NCBI GenBank assembly: GCA_002633005.1
Contig: NMRA01000099.1
Span: 92,555-156,554 of the forward strand
Direction of reading: 5' to 3'
DNA length: 64,000 nucleotides
Origin: Phoronis australis
Taxonomy: Eukaryota > Phoronida > Phoronidae
This document shows, in pieces, positions 59,801 to 62,260 of this stretch. A model generated the notes under the pieces. The model had not been told where the DNA came from. It did no database searches and saw nothing but the letters and a program-made list of their open reading frames with translations. The first letter of the stretch is position 1. Each line of letters opens with the position of its first letter. A program made the translations under genes and the position numbers.

Positions 59801-61730
59801 TATACCAATAGTCATATGAACTATACTTAATGAACTCAAAGAGCATTACATCAATTGCCAGGGATCATTTTTGGTGGGCAAACTGTCTGATGTATCACAC
59901 TTACCGCTGCCACCTTGTGGTGCCTTTTGGATTTTTCACATCATGTTTAGATCCGGTACAAACGGAGCCATAACACAAACTGCGAAGTTAGCTTGAACTT
60001 TTTCATTAGCCTCAGTATTTAACAGACATCCGAGTTATCACTTTGTCACCCTATCATTATTGTAGTCATCGTAAGGAGCAGCAGCATGACCTTCGCCACT
60101 GTCACAGTAGTGACCTCAGCTGGTTACTTCGATGGGCACTGAAGTTGAGCATTCCCACTCACTCGGTGAAGTAGCGAGGCGTCGAAGCTTCGTTACTAAA
60201 TCTAACAGTTTACTGCGCCACACTCGAGCTATTAACTTCAATCAAAAACCAACACTCCCCTAAACACCAAAGCATCGATGTTAATGGGAAAAGCCTTTTT
60301 ACCAAGAAGCAACGTGTACAAGTAGATTTTCCAGTTCATTTTAATTTATAACTTCATAATGTACGGTAACAAGGGCAGGTGGTTCACCTTATTACAATAA
60401 AGTATAGCGGTGTTCTCGTGACAAGGTATATGTGATTACCAGAATCAGGACCAGAAATGTTTACTGTATGTAGGCCTTGGACCCATAATTTTTTATATTA
60501 CAACTTTACAATTAAAAAATTTCAGTTCTTAGCTCTGCAATGTACTCGAAATATATAGCGTCATAAAGATTATGGCTTTGAGATTATATTCCTACTCCGG
60601 CATCATCCAACATCTTCGTCAGCAAATATCTGAGTACATCACCAAAGACAAGGTAGTGACACATAAATTTCTACGGGGGGATCTTGTCTCATTTGCAACA
60701 CCCATAGAGTTCCTAAGCCAACACTAATAGTATTATCTCACCTTAAAGTGACACCCAAACAAAGACTTCAACCCTCGAACATTAAAGTTACTCCTGAAAC
60801 CAGTTTTTGCTAGGTTTGAATGCTGTCTGGACACAACCCTCCCCCTAAGCAACTAAAACGCACTTGTGTCAACTTATTATTGAGGTGTGGTAACTTGTTA
60901 TAGAGTAACTTGCGCCACTTGTGATTGCTGTGTGGCCGCAAAAGTGGGGTAGGGCGGAAGAAACTATCAGATGTTGATACATACGCAAGAGGAATGTCAA
61001 TTCACAGCCAAACAATATCAATAATATGACCAAATTTCGTTTGATTTAAATTAGCAACATAAAATCTCAGAAATTGCACATGAAAATTTGATTTAAAAAC
61101 CTAGTCACATGAAAATAATAAAGATACAGTAGTAACAGCCATATTTTTAGAAACCTTGATAATTCTTCTTTCAGAAAACATACTTTTTATGGCTGACAAA
61201 GCATAGTTTTCTTGATATTTGACTTGGAGTTAGGTCGTTTATAAAGGTCCTAGATAACCTTACAGGCTCTGCCACTTATGGATAGAGTTTAGCTCCATCT
61301 GCAGAGTGCTTAGACTATGACTACAAGGGGTTCCCGATTTGATTACATGTGATCTCAGAAATTTTCTTTTCTCTCAATAGGATGTCTTATGAACTGTTGG
61401 TATGAAACATGATAAACACATTATCATCCTCTGTTGTATTCTAAGTGACTGTCACAAATACTCATTGTCCCAAATCATAAAAACCCACAACAGACACTCC
61501 TACTTTTACATTTCATGCCATTTGACCCGCATGACCTATGCAAATTAGCTCCATGTTCAACTGTCCCAGCCAATGAGACACTCACCCAGTTCCCACAGTC
61601 AAGGTCGGACTTGCATGCTTGCTGATACCGGAGTGCAGTTTCATTGGCCACTGCAGCTGCCAAAGGTTGATTTTCAAAGGTTAAGTAGGACAAATTGTGT
61701 TTGACCAGATTTCTACCTCCAGCCTTCAGT
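2688..61730 (-). CDS. INTS8: Integrator complex subunit 8, spliced gene, 5' end outside window
   Basis: INTS8 is a helical-repeat (TPR-like) subunit of the nuclear Integrator complex, which processes snRNA 3' ends and terminates paused RNA polymerase II; with INTS5 and INTS6 it helps hold the PP2A phosphatase module. Here the gene is on the minus strand over at least 59 kb. Fourteen exons between 42363 and 2688 join with matching phases into 565 codons plus a stop, about the length expected for the second half of the roughly 995-residue human protein. The C-terminus (NPEEVL, then a basic RRKRKF stretch, ending AKQYL) aligns with the human end. Additional N-terminal exons lie at 45-46, 58 and 61.6 kb. 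The start codon and the conserved N-terminal WFEF motif used for PP2A binding are not in the window. One internal exon is present twice. A segment of about 45 residues between 45360 and 42363 was not found. Exon limits are my reading, without transcript support. Confidence 0.9.
3460..3535 (-). repeat. tRNA-like segment, SINE head or tRNA pseudogene
   Basis: On the minus strand a D-arm-like GTAGTTGTTAGAG (A box) is followed by an anticodon-arm-like stretch and by GGTCCCGGGTTCAAACCATG, a good B box with T-loop. The 5' and 3' acceptor strands do not pair cleanly. This is what a tRNA-derived SINE or decayed tRNA looks like. Confidence 0.5.
3996..4039 (-). CDS. INTS8: INTS8 44-nt exon
   Basis: This short exon is bounded by a CCCAAG acceptor and a strong GTAAGT donor (3990-3995). 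With the single C left by the previous exon it reads H-LHNRMGEVEKKQIA, matching the human LHHKRGETDKRQIA region of INTS8 near the C-terminus. Its length (2 + 42 nt) restores phase 0 for the last exon. Confidence 0.88.
5249..5387 (-). CDS. INTS8: INTS8 exon, LCQFL...DAMDGYY block
   Basis: The exon has an acceptor ending TATAG and a donor GTATCC at 5248-5243. It gives 46 codons plus one base. The product contains AVLCQFLDETDYTTAFKVLQ and then DAMDGYY and IWDPTLLEF, the most conserved block of INTS8; human has LCQFLREIDYKTAFKSLQ and DAMDSYYDYIWD. It starts in phase 0, directly after the CFTQ that ends the previous exon. Confidence 0.92.
5520..5940 (+). repeat. Dispersed repeat with GCCACTAG motifs
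   Basis: This is a single unit of the family seen in tandem at 28560-29875. It shares ACAGACTGGAAAACAGTAAAAATG, the CACTAGGCGACGCAAAA block, CTAAAATTGCCACTAGAGGG and the closing GACGGA-rich run followed by ACATAATG-GCCCACATA. The open frame on its minus strand has no known domain. Confidence 0.7.
6583..6737 (-). CDS. INTS8: INTS8 exon, QYSSALRCYLE repeat helix
   Basis: The acceptor is TCATAG and the donor follows ACTCAG (GTATCA). The 155 nt read SCQYSSALRCYLECGIIETD, then YFSKPLP, DDQTFKKMLKSC and LQCFTQ. This is the TPR-like pair of helices that in human INTS8 reads NQYSAALHYYLQAG through LLNCHTQ. The first two bases complete a glycine codon with the G left by the previous exon. Confidence 0.92.
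7627..7739 (-). CDS. INTS8: INTS8 exon, QADIYYG helix
   Basis: The acceptor is CTTCAG and the donor GTACGT. The exon is 1 + 111 + 1 nt. The product runs SVNVPTLTDCVNILMAHAL and ends PWFKTQADIYYG, matching the human VAITVKELVRYTLS...SWLIIQADIYF segment. The phase fits both neighbours. Confidence 0.9.
8004..8065 (-). CDS. INTS8: INTS8 62-nt exon
   Basis: The acceptor is CTTGCAG and the donor AAG|GTATTT. It encodes DDSNYEICSEFVSLWPSALT plus two bases of the next codon. This matches human DIVNDITAEHISIWPSSIPN; the shared hallmark is the SxWPS motif. Confidence 0.87.
8130..8640 (+). repeat. Dispersed ~0.5-kb intronic repeat, family F
   Basis: It carries blocks shared with copies at about 13600-14110 (inverted), 29880-30200, 41540-41840, 54520-54850, 55250-55640, 61000-61260 and 61850-62260 (inverted). 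These include AAGGTCTT-GACCCT at the start, CTCAGAAATG, TTTAAAATGTTC, CATGTGACCCAATTAA and a TTCAGAAAATA block near the end. No coding potential is visible. It is probably a non-autonomous element. Confidence 0.6.
8693..10211 (+). mobile_element. Candidate THAP-containing inverted-repeat unit
   Basis: An 18-bp sequence, AATAGCGGATTTGCAGCG, occurs at 8693-8710 and as its exact reverse complement at 10194-10211, enclosing about 1.5 kb of relatively CpG-rich sequence inside an INTS8 intron. A THAP-type zinc-binding domain starts about 110 nt inside the left repeat. THAP domains occur in P-element and Kolobok transposases as well as host regulators. No clear target-site duplication is visible, so the mobile-element reading is tentative. 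Confidence 0.45.
8802..9011 (+). CDS. THAP-domain N-terminal fragment
   Basis: The frame starts MSAKKTFGGYTCCVPGCFKN. It has the C-x4-C pair, then LCVFPANQELREKWINNIRR, the FP...W spacing of the THAP DNA-binding fold. It then reads SAFKRTRGHL before an in-frame stop at 9009. THAP domains continue with a C-x2-H-F motif, which is missing here. A possible donor (GTAGGC) right after GHL would let that part lie on another exon. The ATG at 8802 is chosen because THAP domains usually begin at the N-terminus; the frame is open further upstream to 8685. It is antisense to INTS8 and may be a transposase fragment or a small nested gene. Confidence 0.65.
   Translation: MSAKKTFGGYTCCVPGCFKNNKRDKNLSLCVFPANQELREKWINNIRRPGSKGKFSAFKRTRGHLVGNT
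10480..10539 (-). CDS. INTS8: INTS8 60-nt exon
   Basis: The acceptor is TTTCCAG and the donor AAG|GTAGGT, giving exactly 20 codons in phase 0. The product QPVSLALLISCLTKLYGMVK matches human EPLVLTIILSLFVKLHNVRE. Confidence 0.87.
11848..12063 (-). CDS. INTS8: INTS8 216-nt exon, KELW and LGIM motifs
   Basis: The exon has an acceptor ending TTTTAG and a donor AAG|GTAATG and is 72 codons in phase 0. It begins FCRLLSEACKEIPDMKACRK, contains AKELWDALVQIF and QTKRSSSG, and ends with SQLGIM...FLPSIK. Human INTS8 has LLAATCKELPG, AKDLWEVVVQI, QHKRG and TLGIM...SFIKK in the same order. The low-complexity SSSG stretch corresponds to the variable loop in other species. Confidence 0.92.
14280..14510 (+). 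repeat. Dispersed repeat, GGGGAATAACA family
   Basis: It shares TGTGTCC, GGGGAATAACA, the TATGTG(A/T)G-CCCGC block and a following AT-rich stretch with copies at about 28020-28320 and 32740-33080. The latter two also share their left flank, which gives the empty-site evidence for the element at 26542-28013. Confidence 0.6.
14660..14788 (+). repeat. 43-bp tandem repeat, three copies
   Basis: The unit starting GCTAGGTATTGCGGTATACA occurs three times in a row at 14660, 14703 and 14746. The copies are identical except for the last base or two, implying recent expansion. Confidence 0.95.
16158..17891. mobile_element. TIR element, CAGTAAAAATTCC ends
   Basis: The left end TA-CAGTAAAAATTCCAGAATT and the right end AATTCGGGAATTTTTACCA-TA are inverted matches flanked by TA, as for Tc1/mariner-type or related elements. 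Sequence just inside both ends is also inverted (GAAATT and TCCGAAAT words). No transposase was recognised. The second copy in the duplication begins inside this element (21948) and keeps the right end at about 22675. Confidence 0.55.
18200..19772 (+). mobile_element. TA-flanked TIR element, CCRTACTCG ends, copy A
   Basis: The left end TA-CCATACTCGTTAGGG and the right end CCCAGACGAGTACGG-TA are inverted. Subterminal words GGGTGGGCGG(T)TAAGCC and GAGCATGGGCG occur at both ends. It belongs to the same family as the elements at 26542, 43078, 51556 and 62845. The interior holds a decayed HIRAN-like region in the plus direction near 19100-19380, and a 24-bp tandem repeat near the left end. Confidence 0.7.
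18355..18480 (+). repeat. 24-bp minisatellite, five copies
   Basis: A unit starting GTCGGCATGTCAGTTAAAAT repeats at 18355, 18379, 18403, 18427 and 18451, with a partial sixth. In copy B at about 23098-23140 only one unit remains. The open frames here (both strands) exist only because 24 is a multiple of three. Confidence 0.95.
19775..19960 (+). repeat. Degenerate ~21-bp repeats, AAGCAAAACTATGCATTGA
   Basis: Variants of AAGYAAAACTATGCRTTGA are strung together here. They recur at 17895-18198, in inverted form at about 16010-16145, and in copy B at 22680-22962 and 24424-24610. The motif ACTCGTTTAAGAA closes both outer ends. They flank the two nested TIR elements and may be the ends of a larger composite element. 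Confidence 0.5.
20359..20468 (-). CDS. INTS8: INTS8 110-nt exon, copy A of a duplicated segment
   Basis: The acceptor is TTTTCAG and the donor ATAGAG|GTAATA. Two bases complete an Asp codon with the G of the previous exon, then 36 codons follow: SLPRSEIVAECSAYLVNMSD and then WSYLCNL. Human has IPLRQVIAEECVAFMLNW...YLTL. A near-identical exon lies at 25020-25129, in the second copy of a 4.7-kb tandem duplication. Because 110 is not a multiple of three, splicing in both copies would shift the frame, so only one can be used in a transcript. Confidence 0.85.
21947..21947. other. Ambiguous base N at duplication junction
   Basis: This is the only N in the window. It sits exactly between the two copies of the tandem duplication, which is what a contig join looks like. 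Confidence 0.98.
22964..24421 (+). mobile_element. TA-flanked TIR element, copy B, with HIRAN-like remnant
   Basis: This is the duplicate of 18200-19772, with the same ends (TA-CCATACTCGTCTGGG and CCGGACGAGTACGG-TA). Around 23895-24000 the plus strand reads DGHVPAECAHI and, after a one-base shift in a run of seven T, SYFIAQGGDVSCIVRGI. This is the VGHVP...F...GG.v.C.V.G signature of HIRAN-type domains. Copy A has lost the GHVP motif (VHVLAEC). Confidence 0.65.
25020..25129 (-). CDS. INTS8: INTS8 110-nt exon, copy B of a duplicated segment
   Basis: This is the same exon as 20359-20468, offset by exactly 4661 nt, with intact splice sites. It differs at the second codon, reading DILPRSE instead of DSLPRSE through two base changes; the Ile form is closer to human DIPLRQ. 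It lies in copy B, which is continuous with the upstream gene sequence (26.6 kb onward). See the finding on the N at 21947 for why the pair is probably an assembly effect. Confidence 0.83.
26542..28013 (-). mobile_element. TA-flanked TIR element carrying a HIRAN-like ORF
   Basis: The ends are CCGTATTCGCCCTAATAAGC on the left and the inverse of CCGTAGTAGCCCTAATAAGC on the right, each bordered by TA. The surrounding repeat occurs without the insertion at 32791-32792 (CCAAAT-TA-GTTAG), so the element limits and the TA target are directly supported. The length is 1472 bp. A partial left end at 21881-21946 is the truncated copy A of the duplication. No transposase was seen, so this is a non-autonomous element. 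Confidence 0.85.
26774..27046 (-). pseudogene. HIRAN-like domain remnant inside TIR element
   Basis: The minus strand reads LKEKICTGKVQYNPFDKYTV, then VSVLKGQTAIGRVPHKISKT and CVLF. The NPFDxYxVxVLK...(V)GxVPxxIS pattern is that of HIRAN-type domains, which bind DNA ends in helicase-like proteins. The reading continues in another frame as LKHGGSLKCIVT and further on SLQIPC, again matching the family's GG.l.C.VT...LeIPC, so at least one frameshift and a stop break it. It probably lies in a captured or vestigial transposon gene and not in a host gene. Confidence 0.6.
28014..28320 (+). repeat. Dispersed repeat, GGGGAATAACA family, right part
   Basis: Continuous in homology with about 26470-26541 once the TIR element between them is skipped. 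The equivalent uninterrupted copy is at 32740-33080. It shares GGGGAATAACACTGCATGAT and ACAAGTTGTCAGTGAATACA. Confidence 0.75.
28560..29875 (+). repeat. Repeat element with three internal ~0.43-kb units
   Basis: The block GGCCACTAG-(A/G)(C/T)GG(C/T)GCAAAA recurs at about 28639, 29058 and 29511. Each is followed by a GCCACTAGGGGCACA block and ATATAAATACA, so the element is three tandem units about 420-450 bp long. It starts with GCAATGCGCCCATGAATGCA and ends with CATATAAATATGTGGGCGCA. Related single or partial units lie at 5520-5940 and 37250-38900, with a short piece near 57630-57680. Confidence 0.75.
29880..30200 (+). repeat. Family F repeat copy
   Basis: Shares AGATTTCACCTC, a TATTATCATTACCTTT block, GGTCACATCACCCAATTAAT and a TTCATAAAATACTTTTACC block with the copy at 8130-8640. 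Confidence 0.6.
30982..31186 (-). CDS. INTS8: INTS8 205-nt exon, leucine-rich helices
   Basis: The acceptor is ATTTTCAG and the donor ACAG|GTAGTG, giving 68 codons plus one base. The product LLDSARLLYTEALNVVKETC continues through LLRWEVLLTDLLAL and LSKQVKACLTALRLET. It aligns with human FSHAKQLFAACLELV...NEMLLLDI...ISRVRGYLEMRL. It is long, amphipathic and without loops, as expected for an alpha-solenoid. The sense and antisense frames are both open here. Confidence 0.87.
31793..32014 (+). repeat. 111-bp tandem duplication
   Basis: The unit starting TTTCTGCCACAAGGGGCAGT recurs 111 bp on, at 31904, with shared TGTGGGTCTGCTATTGGATG. It lies in the intron between the 30982-31186 and 33299-33409 exons. 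Confidence 0.85.
32740..33080 (+). repeat. Dispersed repeat with intact (empty) TA site
   Basis: Uninterrupted relative of the repeat that is split at 26541/28014. At 32785-32800 it reads CCAAAT-TA-GTTAG with no insertion. A short perfect hairpin (TCGCGAG, loop CTTA, CTCGCGA) lies a little to the right at 33207-33224. Confidence 0.75.
33299..33409 (-). CDS. INTS8: INTS8 111-nt exon, HILVAKGKQC motif
   Basis: The acceptor is TTTGCAG and the donor TGC|GTAAGT, giving 37 codons in phase 0. It reads WVVPRDIRQVLNSLDASPAL and then LAVHILVAKGKQCIDKC. Human INTS8 has WEVPSVYSGVILGI...LVYILMAKGLHCSTVKD, so the WxVP and AKGxxC motifs are both kept. Confidence 0.9.
34621..34751 (-). CDS. INTS8: INTS8 131-nt exon, RQLIITYDP motif
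   Basis: The acceptor AG lies at 34752-34753 and the donor is AAA|GTAATT. Two bases join the G of the previous exon to make Asp, then 43 codons follow: DTIELGARERQLIITYDPKE, and later VNELSQTMKTLQMVSLSDK. Human has LEHQLILSVDPWRI...ELHGM...FWTVSNK. A later AG at 34738-34739 would give a wrong phase, so I chose the upstream acceptor even though its pyrimidine tract is weak. Confidence 0.86.
35773..35942 (-). CDS. INTS8: INTS8 170-nt exon
   Basis: The acceptor is TTCTCTAG and the donor AAAG|GTGAGC. The first base completes an Arg codon. The product includes YLSQTLP, GYVTNILQSSLKSLFSLKEI and ERLCRPGNDLPTGV, then SPVSVSLSK. It corresponds to human LEDLQYVF...ELFITLLKDEERKLLVDQM...IPASASVNI. The phase agrees with both neighbours. 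Confidence 0.84.
37250..38900 (+). repeat. Degraded GCCACTAG-family repeat region
   Basis: Blocks such as CATCACGGAACTTGGA, the ATTGCCACTACGGGGCACA-like block near 38765 and the TTGGATGAAGTAGATGCC region show old copies of the 28560-29875 family. A 24-bp minisatellite has expanded within it. Confidence 0.5.
37945..38145 (+). repeat. 24-bp minisatellite with 48-bp alternation
   Basis: The unit GTACACCGGTATAGTGGTCC plus CATT or CTTT occurs eight full times from 37945, with a partial ninth. CATT and CTTT forms alternate strictly over most of the array, so the true period is 48 bp. One unit has ATCGTGG instead of ATAGTGG. It is open in several frames on both strands only because the period is a multiple of three. 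Confidence 0.95.
39172..39490 (+). repeat. 160-bp imperfect tandem duplication
   Basis: GTAGATCG(A/G)CAT-AAAATAAT is repeated at 39172 and 39332, with shared GCAACATTTGAAG and CTAATGACACACAGAAAATA in each copy. The two copies differ by scattered substitutions, so the event is not recent. Confidence 0.85.
39974..40012 (+). repeat. AATA/AAT microsatellite
   Basis: A run of AAT and AAAT units; a second short AAAT run follows at about 40081-40108. Confidence 0.9.
40230..40500 (-). pseudogene. Penelope-like retroelement C-terminal remnant
   Basis: On the minus strand, in pieces, it reads VIQEHARDLNTI and, in another frame, LEAIEIKVHGRSLNRDLGLD followed by FSAVYSDLLR. The E(A)xxI...LNRDxGLxL...Y tail follows the GIY-YIG-type domain at the C-terminus of Penelope-like and related reverse transcriptases. 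Stops and frameshifts show it is dead. Related pieces lie at 47560-48060. Confidence 0.5.
40899..41052 (+). repeat. 22-bp minisatellite, seven copies
   Basis: The unit GATGTGCAAACATGTCAAAT plus GT is repeated seven times with essentially no differences, from 40899 to 41052. Degenerate relatives (AACATGTTAAAA, GCAACTGTGTAAAAAT) lie on both sides. Confidence 0.95.
41540..41840 (+). repeat. Family F repeat copy
   Basis: Shares the TATATCAAA(C/T)(A/G)A-TTTG block, the TAGTCACCGGACCCGTATAATGG block (equivalent of CATGTGACCCAATTAATGG) and TTCAGACGGCCTATTTTCGGA with the copies at 8130 and 55250. Confidence 0.55.
42299..42363 (-). CDS. INTS8: INTS8 65-nt exon
   Basis: The acceptor is CTTCAG and the donor CTCAG|GTAAGA. 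The 21 codons plus two bases read ACERVVVNSGDLQKQNIKCF and L. Human has VCSRSVNLEKASESLKGNMAAFL at the matching place. It starts in phase 0. This is the most upstream exon of the unbroken 3' series, and it is followed downstream by a 6.4-kb intron full of minisatellites. Confidence 0.78.
42618..42676 (-). repeat. tRNA-like segment (A box only)
   Basis: The minus strand reads TCATAGCTCAATTGAGAGCA, a textbook D-arm/A box, followed by an anticodon-arm-like GGTGTTTTACCATTGAAGG. The T arm is not recognisable. Likely a tRNA-derived SINE fragment. Confidence 0.4.
42735..43136 (-). CDS. Unassigned open reading frame
   Basis: A 133-codon frame with an unusually protein-like middle: SEENVEDPGTENSFDMRFGK, then FIYNEILTRQLENFYG and WRNVIFRYFQEQANCVSRKL. 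It overlaps the left end of the TIR element at 43078, so its first codons (from 43136) come from that element and only the part below about 43075 is worth attention. I recognise no family and it does not match the missing INTS8 segment. It may be a remnant of a mobile element interrupted by the insertion. Confidence 0.25.
   Translation of the reverse strand: MEIHLKLRMGVNPNVFRSYATIVPLNISEENVEDPGTENSFDMRFGKPFKLNSTPREFIYNEILTRQLENFYGTLDIRILASGPVQYLKLWRNVIFRYFQEQANCVSRKLQSIQFPVRRVKLVKNYHRNQYCA
43078..45290. mobile_element. TA-flanked TIR element, 2.2 kb
   Basis: The right end is CCCGAACGTTTATGG-TA. The left end carries the inverse core CATTCGGGTTAACGCCC after TA at 43076-43077, with a small extra insertion. 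Repeated words GGTTAAGCGCCCA(C/T) and GCGCCCATCCCCGA fill both arms. The block at about 44430-44950 is shared with 52156-52640 of the foldback element. It lies between two INTS8 exons, in the interval where a conserved INTS8 segment is missing. Confidence 0.7.
45360..45431 (-). CDS. INTS8: Possible INTS8 72-nt exon
   Basis: A TTGTAG acceptor and a CTGAG|GTAGAT donor bound 24 codons, phase 0 to phase 0, reading TTLLSHMSRFSLFLNLRSIL and VQTE. Placed after the 45590-45645 exon this would match the human SLPVQFRQSVLRELFKKAQ helix in position, but identity is low. The phase fit and location are the main support. It could be a chance frame. Confidence 0.4.
45590..45645 (-). CDS. INTS8: INTS8 56-nt exon, LRVGN motif
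   Basis: The acceptor AG at 45646-45647 and the donor CAA|GTAAGT bound 2 + 54 nt that read LNLRVGNLNDYIPDFDCQ. Human INTS8 has ICLRSGNYQEVIQIFIED; the LRxGN start of a TPR-like helix is shared. The polypyrimidine tract of the acceptor is poor, but the donor is consensus. Confidence 0.68.
45898..46064 (-). CDS. INTS8: INTS8 167-nt exon, N-terminal half
   Basis: The product reads QARFHCSVNNIAVFIQGKHY, then RAGRISFTRNKSYFAPLRNV and ends in FTQQHVVCQ before a GTAAGA donor. The spacing of F-QG, Y..(A)R, F.R.K and TI...CQ follows human AAYFQQG...YENAREKFFRTKELIAEIG...TIDEKRLAGYCQ. The 5' limit (AG at 46065-46066) is uncertain because the pyrimidine tract is weak. The exon ends in phase 0; the next short exon, before 45645, was not found. 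Confidence 0.68.
46190..46670 (-). pseudogene. LINE ORF1-like coiled-coil remnant
   Basis: The minus strand reads EISELILKEIRDLRSEQDGL, then KNFESKMDKLRNEI, and after a frameshift VKSFKADLAMDFARLDNRVS and ALEKHHAQGTD, followed by NDLCI and VVEELLCNLGLS. A coiled coil followed by an NDLxIxGI...V..LLxxLGL pattern is typical of ORF1 proteins of L1/Tx1-type LINEs. Stops and a frameshift mark it as dead. Confidence 0.5.
47560..48060. repeat. Head-to-head foldback of Penelope-like remnants
   Basis: The left arm (to about 47828) and the right arm are inverted versions of one sequence. Shared blocks include CAAGTCCAAGATCTCTGTTC versus its inverse near 47985-48005, and CCGGCATGTTCTTGAAT versus ATTCAAGAACATGCCAGGGA. 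The centre is a hairpin, GGGGTGGCGATGGT-CTTTA-ACCATCGCCACCCC. The same sequence is the Penelope-like tail seen at 40230-40500. A stem of over 200 bp is possible. Confidence 0.75.
49435..49474. repeat. Perfect 40-bp AT-rich palindrome
   Basis: The sequence is perfectly self-complementary about the point between 49454 and 49455 (core ATAATGCATTAT). Flanking CATATGCATATGCATTAAGC extends the alternating purine-pyrimidine pattern. It could extrude a cruciform. Confidence 0.95.
51080..54100 (+). pseudogene. Decayed APE-type LINE (CR1/L2/Jockey-like), interrupted
   Basis: In order on the plus strand: an endonuclease motif (HFDIVRLQETRLSND, near 51150); an RT start (YISVFTSISKLLKKIIYKQI, near 51470-51530); after an inserted element, NHWTEQAALELISRIYEYLD and TPIAIFMELD (from 52998); VPQGSISDSLLFIIYTNDLH and then MYADDICLL, the catalytic YADD, at about 53200-53310; then LSANKT-like thumb sequence and YKFLGIHID further on. 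The frame is open for 87 codons around YADD (53273-53536) but broken elsewhere. It is an old, dead copy inside an INTS8 intron. Confidence 0.75.
51556..52994. mobile_element. Foldback TIR element inserted in the LINE
   Basis: Two inverted arms of about 570 bp (51556-52122 and 52408-52994) flank a spacer of about 285 bp. The ends read CCGTAATCGTTTCGGTTAAC and the inverse of CCGTAATCGTTCGGGTAAAC, each next to TA (51554-51555, 52995-52996). Subterminal words GGTTAACCGCCCA and GCGCCCATGTTCGG repeat several times. Removing the element and one TA reconnects the LINE reverse-transcriptase frame. No transposase is visible. Confidence 0.85.
54520..54850 (+). repeat. Family F repeat copy
   Basis: Shares GATTTTAAAATGTTCCACTT, ACATCAAATAAAATTTGATC and ATTTTGTTATCAATGTACTT with the other copies. 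A further copy follows at 55250-55640, starting at GTATGTAAGACCCTAGAAAA. Confidence 0.55.
55250..55640 (+). repeat. Family F repeat copy
   Basis: The clearest full-length copy of this family. It starts near TAAGGGTATGTAAGACCCT, then has CTTAGAAACGGCTGATC, TTAAAATGTTCCGCTTTTGC, AAGGTCACGTGACCTTAAAT and TTCGGAAAATATATACTTTT. Confidence 0.6.
58090..58142 (-). CDS. INTS8: Probable short INTS8 exon, ATGPP motif
   Basis: A good acceptor (GGTTTCAG) at 58143-58144 is followed in phase 0 by VISATGPPEWPAHFWYN. This parallels human DLATLPPTTAMAILLYN, which follows the block encoded at 58815-58961. Two donors are possible, GTACCA after 58090 or GTACAA after 58099; both leave the same phase. The exon is short and the 3' limit is approximate. 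Confidence 0.45.
58205..58275 (-). repeat. tRNA-like segment with B box
   Basis: The minus strand contains AGGTCGTGGGTTTGAGTCCC followed by AGCTGGGGCACACT. The closing CACAC can pair with GTGTGTCC upstream, giving a crude acceptor stem. The A box is poor. It is probably a tRNA-derived SINE or pseudogene and not a working tRNA gene. Confidence 0.4.
58815..58961 (-). CDS. INTS8: INTS8 147-nt exon, N-terminal helices
   Basis: The acceptor is CATACAG and the donor AAG|GTAAGT (strong), giving 49 codons in phase 0. The product TSLLLRAIFASAVHCHTQRD and then NFHLALKLSVMCVMLHLSVT, ending CINASCSK, aligns without gaps to human ILKLLALKVAAHLKW...LSVPVLNMLLNELLCISK. About eleven positions are identical, including LSV and CI at the same spacing. 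The plus strand is also open here but shows nothing. Confidence 0.66.
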
Positions 61731-62260
61731 CTGTAAATACTTATCCTATGTCTGCTGATCGCTAGTCTCAAGATCCCTAACTTCGTGCATTTTGCCAATT
61801 TTATCCACAAAACTACAATTTAACTCGGAAAGAGCAAACAAATCAGGTGGAAGCCATTAGAATTTGATTTTACACCAATCTACCATAAATTGGGTGCTAT
61901 GACCATGAACATGGCCAAATTTTACTTCGTACAGATGTTCAAGACGAAATTTCAAAAATTACCACTTTGTTTTCATTAAATGCAACTTTTCAATTTTTCA
62001 TCAAAATATAAAGAACAAGAACATATTTTTTGGATAACAGTTTTTAAGATGAAATTTCTAATGCACAATTTTGCAATTTATCGTTTTGTTTCCGTTTTAT
62101 GCATAAAGATTCTACAAGTCCAGTTCATTAAGCTAATCACAAAAAGTGGAATATTTTAAAAACAATCCCAGACAGGCTTTTGGAAAACAGAGTTTTGAAA
62201 AATTATAAGACAGATATGGTATATCTCAAACAATATGGACGATAAGCGAAAAAATTATTT
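61000..62260. repeat. Two family F copies around an INTS8 exon
   Basis: About 61000-61260 is in the plus orientation (CAAATTTCGTTTGATTTAAA, AGTCACATG, TTCTTTCAGAAAACATACTT). About 61850-62260 is in the minus orientation (CTCAAACAATATGGACGATA region, TTTTAAAAACAATCCCAGAC). They flank the 61586-61730 exon. The remainder of 62260-62840 shows nothing. Confidence 0.45.
61586..61730 (-). CDS. INTS8: Probable upstream INTS8 exon
   Basis: The acceptor is TATTTACAG and the donor TGG|GTGAGT, giving one base plus 48 codons. The product contains RNLVKHNLSYLTFENQPLAA, then VANETALRYQQACKSDLDCG. It ends in phase 0, as needed to join the exon at 58961. Direct similarity to the poorly conserved first 70 residues of INTS8 is weak. 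Clean splice sites, length, phase and position are the argument. It could belong to an unrelated nested gene. Confidence 0.5.

Noticed and set aside
60571-60652. Short plus-strand frame ending before GTAGTG and a minus frame with LRYLLTKMLDDAG
   Set aside because: Both strands look equally plausible, no phase partner was found, and neither matches INTS8.
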